This document shows, piece after piece, positions 9,527 through 18,463 of a stretch of DNA of 44,279 bases. The position numbers and the translations under genes are program-made. Source of the DNA: Lineus longissimus (taxonomy: Eukaryota; Nemertea; Pilidiophora; Heteronemertea; Lineidae). The stretch's first letter is position 1. Every line of letters begins with the position of its first letter. The notes under the pieces are model-generated. The model was not told the DNA's origin. It made no database searches and worked only from the letters and a program-made list of their open reading frames with translations. Where the stretch lies: positions 1 through 44,279 of the forward strand of contig NW_027020277.1 of NCBI RefSeq assembly GCF_910592395.1. The letters are read 5' to 3'.

Positions 9527-11395
9527 ATATCGAACGCTAGAGAAATAAGCGAGGCAGAATATGTTCCTTAAGATGGCAACACAACAGTCTTGGGTACTAA
9601 ATGGAACATAAACAGGGACACTCTGAGTGTGAAAGACGTTGATTACCAGATTCTCGTCCCCACCAAGCGCAACATATTGAAAAAAGTGGCGTCATACTAT
9701 GACATATTTGGAATGATATCCGGTGTAACCGTGCGTCCTAGAATGCTTCTACAAAAACTATGGCTGTTCGATTTAGATTGGGACACGCCAATCTCGCAGG
9801 ACAGTGATCTGTACGCTGAACTTCAGTCGATTGAACGTGATCTGAAGGACGTCGCTGGTGTGGAGATTGATCGATGTTTAGTACCTCCAATGTTCCGTGG
9901 TCAGTTAACATTACCTAAGGTTTCACTCCATGGTATGAGTGATGCATCAGAGGATGCCATGGGGGTGGGAAACTGGCTGAGATGGGCTGAATCGGGGGAT
10001 GGAGAAGCTGAACTATCATTCGTATGTGCTCGCTCATGGCTCACACCATTGAAACAATCCAGTATTCCAAGAAAGGAATTACAAGCAATGCTGCTTCTTA
10101 GTCGATTGGTGGTTACTGTTCGCGATGCGCTACGTCTTGAAATCGAGTCTGTGAAACTTTGGACCGACAGTAAAACGGTTATAAGTTGGCTCCAAGGACA
10201 TTCGAAGGCATTTCGATCATACGTCGCCTGCCGAGTTGGTGAAGTCACCCAGAACTTTGATCCGGTCACAGAAATCGCCTTTGTACCTACTGACGAAAAT
10301 GTCATCGATCTGGTATCGCGTGGTGGAACTGTAGACCAAATGAGAAATGTGATCGCGGGTCCAGCATTCCTCCGCAAATCGCCGTCAGAATGGCCCAGCG
10401 CTCCAAAACTGAAAATGAACTCTGATGATGCTGAACTGAAAAAGTTCCATGTGCGCAATGCCAAAGTCCTTGCTCTGCAACTAGTCGCTGACTTTCCGGA
10501 ACAACCCATCTTGAATCCCATCGATTACTCAAGTTGGACACGTCTTACTATGGTAACAGCAAGGATTCTGTCGTTGTCCAAATTACCGAAAAATCAATGG
10601 CTCAGTCGTCTCACAGAGACAGTCGCAAAGTTTCCTACCTTGGCAAGAATCAAGGAAGCAGAACTCTATTGGATCAGATATGCCCAGCGAGATCTGAACT
10701 TTACTGATCACAACCTTCGGAAACTCAACCCAATTCTCGATGAGAAACAACAAGTGTATCGCGTTAGAGGACGTCTAGATCGAGCTCCTGTCTCTTACGA
10801 CATGCGTCATCCATACTTACTGCCTAGAAGAAATCGCATCTCGCTCCTGATTGCGCATGAAAAACATCGCTATGCTCTCCATGGTGGACAATTACGCACA
10901 TTTACTGAGATTCGAAGGTCCTATTGGATCATTGGGGACATGAAACTTGCTAGTGCTATCATAAAAGACTGTAAAATATGCATCAGGAACAATGCTCAGG
11001 CTCTTCAGACTCTGATGGCCGATTTACCGCTATGCAGGTTGAAACCATTCACCCCAGCATTCTTCACAACCTTTGTGGATTATCTAGGTCCTATCAATGT
11101 GAAACTGAACAGAAACACTGTAAGTCGAGGTTATGGTGCTCTGTTTACCTGCGCTGTCGTCCGTGCTGTGCACGTAACCTGTGTTCAGGACCTGACCACA
11201 GAAGCATTTCTGATGGCACTTGATCGCTTTGTAGCTATCCGTGGAGCTCCTGCCCATATGCGTAGTGACAATGCAACTTGCTTCCGAGGAGCGGACAATA
11301 CGATCAACGATCTGAACTTGAAATTTGACAAAGAGAAAATCTTGGCAGCTAGCACCAGGTTCAAGATTGACTGGAAATTTGGTCCTGGTGATGGG
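9527..11395 (+). pseudogene. pol: BEL/Pao pol: RT tail, RNase H, integrase
   Basis: The frame starts with a fragment of the RT C-terminus (VLGTKWNINRD) with an in-frame TAA at 9569-9571 just before it. RNase H motifs follow: GMSDASEDAMG and LWTDSKTVISWL, as in the BEL RNase H. Next comes the H2C2-type integrase zinc region (HRYALHGGQL, then CKICIRNNAQ) and the core with catalytic Asp in FVDYLGP and in MRSDNATCF. The open frame from 9590 begins at TTG only because of the upstream stop; it is not a real start. The frame breaks at a palindrome at 11384-11409, before the catalytic Glu. Confidence 0.8.
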
Positions 11396-11409
11396 GCCCC
11401 ATCACCAGG
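11384..11409. repeat. 26-bp perfect palindrome at a frame break
   Basis: CCTGGTGATGGGG is followed at once by its exact reverse complement, CCCCATCACCAGG. It lies at the place where the integrase frame changes, so one arm is probably an inverted copy of the other made by template switching or repair. Confidence 0.85.
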
Positions 11410-11984
11410 GGGCTGTCGAAAGAATGGTTCAAGAGGTGAAAAAGGGCATGAGACATATGGTCCATGCTGATAAGTTGACATTCGTCGAGTGGGAAACTGT
11501 ATTTTCACAGATTTCTGCATTGATTAATAGCCGTCCGATCAGTGCAGTTGCATCATCGCCACTGGACGAACCCCCGCTGACACCCAATCACTTCCTGATT
11601 GGACGTGGAGATTTGTTGTCGCCCGAAGTCCCATGTGAGGATTACGTTGGAGATCTTCACAAACGTCGTGCTCTGTGCCGTAAACTAGTTGATAATTTCT
11701 GGTGTAGGTGGATGGTCAACATCCATAAACTATCTGCTCGCTACAAATGGTCTGAGGCTAGGGAAAACCTCAGAATAGGTGACGTTGTTCTAGTCATCGA
11801 TGACAAAATCAAACGTGCTCACTGGAAAATGGCCGAGGTTGAAAAAGTATTCCCAGGAGAGGACAATTTCGTTCGAGTTGTCGACGTCAGAATCCCCTCA
11901 GGACTGATCTTGAAACGTCCAGTTACTAAATTGGTTCTCCTTATGAGTAGACTTGCGAGAACAGACTTAAATGATACCGAGTAA
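11400..11984 (+). pseudogene. pol: BEL/Pao integrase C-terminus with DUF5641-like domain
   Basis: This frame carries the catalytic Glu block (GAVERMVQEVKKGMRH), the helix INSRPI, and then PLTPNHFLIGR, WCRWMVNIHKLSARYKW, GDVVLVIDD and RPVTKLVLL. That series is characteristic of the C-terminal DUF5641 region of BEL/Pao polyproteins. It is the continuation of the upstream pol in a different frame. The stop at 11982-11984 is the natural end. Confidence 0.8.
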
Positions 11985-12788
11985 CAAGTGTGTGAAAGGA
12001 CAGAACTCTAGACGTGGAAGTGTAAAAATTCACGATATTCCGCGAAACTGACACTTTAAACTTTAGAAATCTCATAAAAATCATCAATCATGCAGTGAGT
12101 CTATATGTTGATGTGGTCAATTTAAGGTTTAGCATTGGTTTCAGATTTACACAGTGTTGAAAGTTTGAGTGTAGTGTTATCTGGTGAAATTTTAGTGTTG
12201 CCTTGAGTTGCAAAACTGTGGTTGAATTAAGGTTACTGTCAATGTTTGGTTCTAAATTGAACTAGCAAAGTTAACTCATTTCAAGTTTTTAAAGTTTTAG
12301 AGTTAAGCATTATGTTATATAGTGATTTTGGATTTGTTAGAATCATTGTAGGTTTGTACTTCCTAGTACTTCCAAAGATTGGAAGATGGACTATCAAATT
12401 CATAGTTAAACAAGATTATGTTTGTGAACAGTGAAACGTTATCCGAACTGTAATCAGTGATACTGCTGTTAGGGGTGAAAATGTCACTTCATTTGGACTA
12501 TCAGCTCTCAGTAGTAAGGACATGCCTGTCCAATGGTGTCCCCTGGGATGTTATGAGAAGTCATTGTGTTAATGTCACAACCTTTTGCCGACGACACTTT
12601 TCGTCTTCCGCGCTTGCCGGAAAAAACTACGACACCAACGAATGAACGAAGTCCAACACGATTTGGGAAATTTTTTATTTCCTACTTCTACGCTTGTAAA
12701 TCCTCTTTTAAAGTGAATATAAACGAAAAAGGATATCTACGAGTTATCACGTATATTCTCCCAATCGTGGCCGATCAAATACACAACA
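11985..12788 (+). other. BEL 3' non-coding region and probable 3' LTR
   Basis: No gene visible. TTAGGGGTGAAAA at about 12469-12481 resembles a polypurine tract and is followed by TGTCACTTC; a second possible LTR start is TGTTAATGTCAC near 12567. The right end ACACAACA meets the satellite at 12789. With only one LTR in the window the left boundary stays open. Confidence 0.45.
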
Positions 12789-12973
12789 AGTAGGTTGTTC
12801 TCTTCAAAGGCTGAGATGTCCTAAATGAGGAGCTAGCTATTCAATGTGTCTCAAAGACAGTAGGTTGTTCTCTTCAAAGGCTGAGATGTACTGGATGTGG
12901 AGCTCTCTATACAGGCTGTTTCAAAGACTATAGTTCGTTCGCTTCAAAGGCTGAGATGTCCTTGATCAGGACA
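12789..12973. repeat. 70-bp satellite, first block
   Basis: Units with AGGTTGTTCTCTTCAAAGG, GAGATGTACTGGATG, GAGCTAGCTATTC and TCTCAAAGACAGT in order. The block ends in a variant unit that runs into telomere-like repeats. Confidence 0.9.
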
Positions 12974-12993
12974 CTAACCCTAACCCTAACCCT
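12974..12993. repeat. interstitial telomere-like (CCCTAA)n
   Basis: Three CTAACC-type hexamers in a row, preceded by TTGATCAGGACA. The same junction occurs at 31316, so this is a part of the satellite. The tyrosine-recombinase element begins at the next base. Confidence 0.85.
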
Positions 12994-13057
12994 CACCCCA
13001 CGTGACTTCATCGACGAGTGTGCGAAATCCTTTTGTTCGGCCTCATTCAGCCTTTTG
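12994..13057 (+). repeat. A1 terminal repeat
   Basis: 64 bp beginning CACCCCACGTGACTTCATCG, identical to A2 at 15661-15724. The first 14 bases are the reverse complement of bases near the end of each B repeat. Confidence 0.9.
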
Positions 13058-13797
13058 TCGCCTCCTTGGTCGGTCGACTGGCTTCCCCTCCTGTCGATTT
13101 TTGCTTTTCTCGGATTTTCGACCACAGTATTTTGTGTCTTTCCTCTCAGACTTGCCTGAATCTCACACGGCTCTTTATCTATCTTTCTTCGGGTCACCCT
13201 AGGGAGCTTCTTCGCTCGGCTAGGGGGGACGGCATCGTAGCAGACCATTGGGGGGCGTGCTCGAGCCAGAGATATGAGATATATATATGTAACTGTCGCC
13301 TTGGGAGTCTTGCGTAGGCTCGCCAGTGAGCACAGTGGAGATAAATCGGGCGTTGCAGTTCCTCTCTGAACGCGCCGATAGGCGATTATATAGGGGAAGT
13401 CCCGCTCGACTATTTTTTAGTCTGATTCGAACTCTAAAATTTTCTACAATTTTACATCGCCATAGCCAGACAGTGCACACATATATACTGGGCAAGCTTA
13501 CGTCAGAGTCACCCTACGAGCTGTCAGTTCGCCCTTGCGTAATTTTAGAATTTTCGGGCGATTCCTAGCCATGCAAGCAAGAGCAAAATTTCTAAGCCGG
13601 CATTTGTGTCCCTTGTTTCGTAAGTACAAAGCCTAGAGTTCCTAAACCCATGTCAGATAACAAGGAATAGCGCCCTTGTTTAGCTCTTTACTTCCACCCG
13701 GGGTAACTTCCCTAGTGATCTTTTTCACGTGGGTGGGGGGTTGAGAGCTTTCTGTCCTTCCTAAATGTAATCTCTATTTGTTTTGCAGAATCAACGC
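13058..13797 (+). other. leader region of the recombinase element
   Basis: Several overlapping open frames of 60-100 codons lie here, none with a domain I recognise. A strong 3' splice-site-like run, TCTATTTGTTTTGCAG, ends near 13789, just before the coding segment, so part of this leader may be an intron of the element RNA. Confidence 0.4.
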
Positions 13798-13899
13798 TTT
13801 AGAGCGTACAACGTGCCAACATGGGAACTAAAACGCCATTTGATCCGGTGTGAGCTTCGCGCTCTGCAAGGTTCTCGCAAAGCTGGGTAAACCTCAAGG

Positions 13900-14309
13900 G
13901 ACAGAAAACCCAACTCCCCGCCCAATTTTGCCCAAAATTTGAGGACGTTTTTTCCCGGCGGCTAAGCTTTGATGTAAATAGTATTGCGCTAAGAGACCCA
14001 GATAATTTCGTTGCCGGCCAGTTGCACGAGCATGCCAGTTCTTGGGATGAAATTCTTCCCCCTGACGACCCTATGTCGCAACAGTACAGCCACTGGCTAC
14101 ATAATGGAGCGGACATAGAGCCATTTTTTAAGCATTTCAAGGGAAATTTTAAAGGGCAAGCATTTGACTCTCAGCGCCCGCCTTCTGAGTCGTTCCAAAA
14201 TTCGCCCTCCTGTGCTAAATTTGCAAGCTTTATTGCATCAGAGTTGGAACAAAGAATAAAGCCATCTTTAGAGAATGCGGTAGAGGTACTTCCTATTGTG
14301 ACATCCTAG
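13900..14309 (+). pseudogene. pre-RT segment of the DIRS-like element
   Basis: An open frame, whose visible part begins before 14022 and ends at TAG 14307-14309, contains WLHNGADIEPFFKHFKGNF, then QAFDSQRPPSESFQNSP and CAKFASFIASELEQRI. In full-length relatives of this group a segment of this kind sits directly upstream of the reverse transcriptase. Here it runs within a few bases into recombinase sequence, so the RT and RNase H have been deleted. Start codon unknown. I rely on remembered family resemblance, not an alignment. Confidence 0.5.
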
Positions 14310-15199
14310 GCGCGGGAAACCCGGCGGCATCTCCGCTCGTTAAATCGTACATAAAACATATAGCAGGGGAGCAAGCAAGAGCTCAGGTTGTTCCCACTCA
14401 GGCCAGGCCCATGTTTCTCTCAAAAAGATGATCAAATAACTCGTAGTAACCTGTCGCCAAGGCAACGTTTCGCTCTACATAGAGATCAAGCTTATTTTAA
14501 ACTTCAATTCTTTGCGGGAGATCGTGCCAGTGATTTAGGCAGAGTCGCAAGCCAACTTAGAGGTGTGCAGCGATTCACGGACAACTCGGGTGTGGCGATA
14601 TCGCACTCCTTCACAAAAGCGAATAGGAGGCTACCGGCGTTTGCAACACTTTCACGGTTACACGCTGTGCCAATGTTGCTACCTGCCCGATTGCGGGTCT
14701 TGACCGTTATGTAAGCTGGGCTCGTTCATGGGCGGTGGATCTCTCCTTAGGTTATCTCTTTAGAGTGGTATCGGAAAATGGTACCGTCTTAAATAAACCC
14801 GTGTCATACATTACTATGTATCATCGCCTGATCCATTACCTACATATCCTCAGCATATACCAGGGTGAGACCCCTCACAGCATAAGAGCGGGTTGCTCTA
14901 TCACCCTAGCACTTTCTGATGCGCAGCAACCTCTTCACCCTCGTGAAAGTAACGCCACCGACACGATCGCCACCGACACGATGAGGCACGTGGGTTGGTC
15001 GACAAGAAAATCTTATGCTTATTACACTAGGGAAGGCTCGTTGAAGCGAGCTATCGCCTTTGTCCGTAGTTTGGCTAGCTCCTCAAGTGCACCACTCAGG
15101 CTGGAAAGAGACTTCGAGCAGTATGCATCCTTTAATGCCTTGCCGCCAGCGCTATATAATTTTCACGCAAATCTGATTCAGCACAAAATACGATTGTAA
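14310..15199 (+). pseudogene. tyrosine recombinase, frameshifted twice
   Basis: The core-binding part (VKSYIKHIAGEQARAQVV) lies in one frame to about 14410, the first catalytic Arg (FFAGDRASDLGRV, about 14510) in a second frame to about 14660, and the rest in a third from about 14660 to 15199. Catalytic-domain motifs in order are the Arg above, HSIRAG (His-x-x-Arg), HVGW and the Tyr in SYAYYTRE. This is the R-H-R-H/W-Y set of tyrosine recombinases, which cut and rejoin DNA through a covalent Tyr bond. In this element the likely substrate is the B1/A2 junction. The frame changes make this copy inactive as read. Confidence 0.75.
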
Positions 15200-15586
15200 G
15201 CGCTCATTCAATTACATTAGTTCATTAATTCAATGATATGCATGCATACATGTTCACAACGAGGACTTCTATATCACGGTAATCGCAGGCCCCTAAACCA
15301 AAACTCTTCATCAAGTTCTAGCTTCTATCATCATTCTCACTAAAGTGATTTCGGTAATAATACGTTTTGCGTTTGCATCATGTTAACTCCCGTTTCTGTA
15401 GCTGTATGTCACGTATAAACATGTGCTCTTGGTTCAAAGGAATAAAAGTATCTCTGTATAAGATAATGTATCCGCCTTGTATAATTTTCTTTCACGCGTT
15501 GGAGAAGTTATAGGAGTTTTGGGAGTGGTGGGAGTGTTGGAATAGGAATGAGCGAGATTTTGCATGGCGCATTCGAAATTGAAGGA
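15200..15586 (+). other. 3' non-coding part of the recombinase element
   Basis: AT-rich, no gene seen; AATAAA occurs at about 15441-15446 and may be a polyadenylation signal. Confidence 0.4.
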
Positions 15587-15660
15587 ATGTCGTGCTCAGT
15601 TCCTCCCAATACTCTTCCTCATGAGCACACGATTGGATGGAGTCACGTGGGGTGCTATCA
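15587..15660 (+). repeat. B1 repeat
   Basis: 74 bp, ATGTCGTGCTCAGTTCC to GGGGTGCTATCA, identical to B2 at 16277-16350. It touches A2 directly. Confidence 0.9.
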
Positions 15661-15674
15661 CACCCCACGTGACT
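15641..15674. other. candidate recombinase crossover site at the B1/A2 junction
   Basis: AGTCACGTGGGGTG, then the 6-bp spacer CTATCA, then CACCCCACGTGACT: two perfect 14-bp inverted arms around a short asymmetric spacer, 34 bp in all. Tyrosine recombinases usually act on inverted arms around a 6-8 bp spacer, as at lox and FRT sites. Right and left half-sites also form the two outer ends of the element. Confidence 0.6.
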
Positions 15675-15724
15675 TCATCGACGAGTGTGCGAAATCCTTT
15701 TGTTCGGCCTCATTCAGCCTTTTG
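15661..15724 (+). repeat. A2 repeat
   Basis: Second 64-bp copy of A1, directly after B1. Confidence 0.9.
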
Positions 15725-16276
15725 CCCCGAGAGGGGAGGAGAATGGCTGCTCCCCAGCTGTTCTGTTCGAGGAGACAAGACCACAATTGATTTTTTAAAC
15801 CGTTTAGCAGTTAAATTGTCAATGTTTGACCGCGACGCATCAAATACTGCGTGGGGTTGGGAATCTGAAATTTAGATTATGTTATTCCGGAGAGTCGGGC
15901 AAGTAAATGGTGAAAAATAAACTGGTAGTTGACCACGGGAATTTTTTTTTTGGTAATCGACAAATTAGACAGACTTTGATATTTGCACTCTTCAGCCAAC
16001 TGGTAGAAAAACTCAAAACACGCCCCCTATTACCCAATTAGCAAAATTCGAAATTAATTTTTTCATTAAATAATTTCTTTATATCTGTAGACTTGCCACA
16101 GCAAATATTTTTTCAAAACCTCTCCAAATATGTACTTGAGAGTTAAAAACATGCACTCGTCTAATTGATAGGCCTAGTTCATACATTAGAAATAGCGTCG
16201 TCAGCTTTCTTAAGACGTTTGCTTTGCCCACCCACCCACCCTAGTTCTCCGTCCTTTCGCTTTTCTGCTTTTGCAG
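15725..16276 (+). other. region between A2 and B2
   Basis: A frame with NRLAVKLSMFDRD runs to 15875 and is not recognised; the rest is AT-rich without a gene. The segment ends in a long pyrimidine run, CCTTTCGCTTTTCTGC then TTTTGCAG, a strong 3' splice-site-like sequence exactly at the left edge of B2. Confidence 0.5.
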
Positions 16277-16350
16277 ATGTCGTGCTCAGTTCCTCCCAAT
16301 ACTCTTCCTCATGAGCACACGATTGGATGGAGTCACGTGGGGTGCTATCA
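16277..16350 (+). repeat. B2 terminal repeat
   Basis: Second 74-bp copy of B1; the satellite resumes right after CTATCA. Confidence 0.9.
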
Positions 16351-17591
16351 AACATTACTGGATGAGGAGCTAGCTATTCAATGTGTCTTAAAGACAGTCG
16401 GTTGTCCTCTTTAAAGGCTGAGATGTACTGGATGTGGAGCTCCCTATTCAGGTTGTCTCAAAGACATGTACAGTACGTTGTTCTCTTCAAAGGGTGAGAT
16501 TTACTGGATGAGGAGCTAGATATTCATGGTGTCTCAAAGATAGTAGCTTGTTCTCTTCAAAGGGTGAAATGTACTGGACGAGGAGCTAGCTATTCAAGGT
16601 GTTTCAAAGACAGCAGGTTGTTCTCTTGAAATGCTGAGATTAAATGGATGTGGAGCTCCCTCTCCAGGTTGTCTCAAAGACAATAGGTTGTTCTCTTCAA
16701 AAGGGTGAGATTTACTGGATGAGGAGCTAGCTATTCAAGGTGTCTCAAAGACAGTAGGTTGTTCTCTTCAAAGGGTGAGGTGTACTGGATGAGTGGCTAG
16801 CTAATTAAGGTGTTTCAAATACAGAAGGTTGTTCTCTGCAAAGGCTGACATGCACTGGATGTGGAGCTCCCTATTCAGGTTGTCTCAAAGACAGAAGGTT
16901 GTCCTCTTCAAAGGGTGAGATTTAATGCATGTGAATTTCCCTATTCAGGTTGTCTCAAAGACAATAGGTTGTTCTCTTCAAAGGGTGAGATGTACTCGAT
17001 CAGGAGCTAGCTTTCAAGGTTTCTAAAAGACAACGGGTTGTCCTCTTCAAAGGGTGAGATGTATTGGATGAGGAGCTAGCTATTTAAGTTGTATCAACAT
17101 GATCAAAAACAATAGGTTGCTCTCTTCAAAAGATGAGATGAACTGGAGCTTGTTATTCAAGGTGTATCAAAGACAGTAGGATATTCTCTTGAAAGACTGA
17201 AGTGTACTGGATGAGGATCTAGCTATTCAAGGCGTCTCAAAGACTACAGGTTGTTCTCTTCAAAGGGTGAGATATACTGGATGAGGAGCTAGATATTCAT
17301 GGTGTCTCAAAGACAGTAGCTTGTTCTCTTCAAAGGGTGAAATGTACTGGACGAGGAGCTAGCTATTCAAGGTGTTTCAAAGACAGAAGGTTGTTCTCTT
17401 CAAATGCTGACATGCATTGGATGTGGAGCTCCCTATCCAGGTTGTCTCGAAGACAATAGGTTGTTCTCTTCAAAGGGTGAGATGTACTGGATGAGGAGAT
17501 AGCTATTCACCGTGTCTCAAAGACAGTAGGTTGTTCTCTTCAAAGGGTGAGATGAACTGGAGCTTGTTATTCAAGGTGTATCAAAGACAGT
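16351..17591. repeat. 70-bp satellite, second block
   Basis: About 17-18 diverged units of the 70-bp repeat. The order of unit variants from about 16721 to 17446 matches that at 29201-29930 almost base for base, including rare variants such as TACTCGATCAGGAGC and GTATCAACATGATCAAA. Open frames in the block follow the repeat and are not genes. Confidence 0.9.
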
Positions 17592-18463
17592 CATTGGAAA
17601 AAGCTTTGACTATTGCACGTCGTGTTGAACAAGCACAGAAAGAATCGAAAACGATGGAAAAAGAGGCCGCTAAATCAGAGGATACAGTCCATGCAATGAA
17701 AGCCCATCATAAAAAGCCAAGCCATCGACAGTCGTTTTCAAAACCTACGAGGCCTACGCCGTCTACTGACAATCGCTCATGCTATAGGTGTGGTTCAAGA
17801 TCACATCTTGCTAACTCTAAGGACTGTCGTGCTACACAAGTTACTTGTCATGCCTGTGGCAAGAAAGGTCACTTACAGAAGTTATGTATGCAGGCAAAAC
17901 GTACAAATGCTACTACAGTTAGGCACCTACAACTCGATCATACTTTGGAGAATGATCTTACTGGTTGTGTGACTACACATTCCGTGCCTGGACCTGAGAT
18001 GCATGTGCTGTCACTTGTGAATGCACCCAAGGACACCAATGCAAGCTCGTGTACGATTACGATGAACCATGTTCCAATGCGCATGTTAGTCGATACAGGA
18101 AGTCCGAGAACTCTAATCTCCGAAGCGCAATACGAAAAGTATTTCGCCCACGTTCCCTTACAACCTGCTGAGGTACAACTCAAGTCTTACTCTATGGATA
18201 TCGTTAAAGTCTGTGGAACTTTTACCGCCGACATCACTTACAAGGATCGTATCTGCCAAGTACCTGTACATGTTGTTAAACAGGGCGTTGCCCTTCTAGG
18301 ACGTGACACTATTATCCGTCTTGGAATGCAGATTGATGGTCGGTTAATGAAGGTAAACGTCAATCAGTTGGATTCGGTAAAGTCGAATCTGTTCAGCGGA
18401 TCTCAGGATTACCTGCCTGCTAGTTTGCCAGAGGATTTACGTTCTGAGTTTGCTCATGTTTGA
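17592..18463 (+). pseudogene. gag-pro: Gypsy gag nucleocapsid and protease
   Basis: Two zinc knuckles: CYRCGSRSHLANSKDC (Cx2Cx4Hx6C, a longer last gap than canonical) and CHACGKKGHLQKLC (Cx2Cx4Hx4C). A retropepsin follows with MLVDTGSPRTLIS and the second block ALLGRDTI. The open frame extends left to 17531, but bases before 17592 are satellite, so the gag is truncated at its 5' side. TGA at 18461-18463 ends this frame, and pol is in another frame overlapping it by a few bases. Confidence 0.8.

Larger units (their letters stand above)
9525..12788 (+). mobile_element. BEL/Pao element, 3' portion
   Basis: BEL-type pol begins in the middle of the RT region at the first base after the Gypsy LTR and continues through RNase H, integrase and the C-terminal DUF5641-like segment to 11984, then about 800 bp of non-coding DNA and a probable LTR. 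Gag, protease and most of RT are absent. The right end (ATACACAACA) abuts the 70-bp satellite. Confidence 0.8.
12994..16350 (+). mobile_element. split-direct-repeat tyrosine-recombinase element (PAT/Ngaro-like), internally deleted
   Basis: Two different repeats are arranged A1 (12994-13057), coding region, B1 (15587-15660), A2 (15661-15724), B2 (16277-16350). A copies are 64 bp and B copies 74 bp; I saw no mismatch within either pair. This is the split direct repeat order of PAT and Ngaro DIRS-group elements. Coding parts are a gag/pre-RT segment and a tyrosine recombinase. No reverse transcriptase remains between them, so this copy is non-autonomous. The element lies inside the 70-bp satellite, which continues on both sides. 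Confidence 0.8.

Noticed and set aside
9901-10521. 206-codon reverse-strand ORF opposite BEL pol
   Set aside because: Antisense shadow of RNase H and integrase coding; no domain recognised.
13000-13568. Several 60-100 codon ORFs in the leader of the recombinase element
   Set aside because: They overlap in different frames, partly within the A1 repeat, and show no domain.
17531-17591. Start of the second Gypsy gag at 17531
   Set aside because: These bases are 70-bp satellite read through by chance; element sequence begins at 17592.
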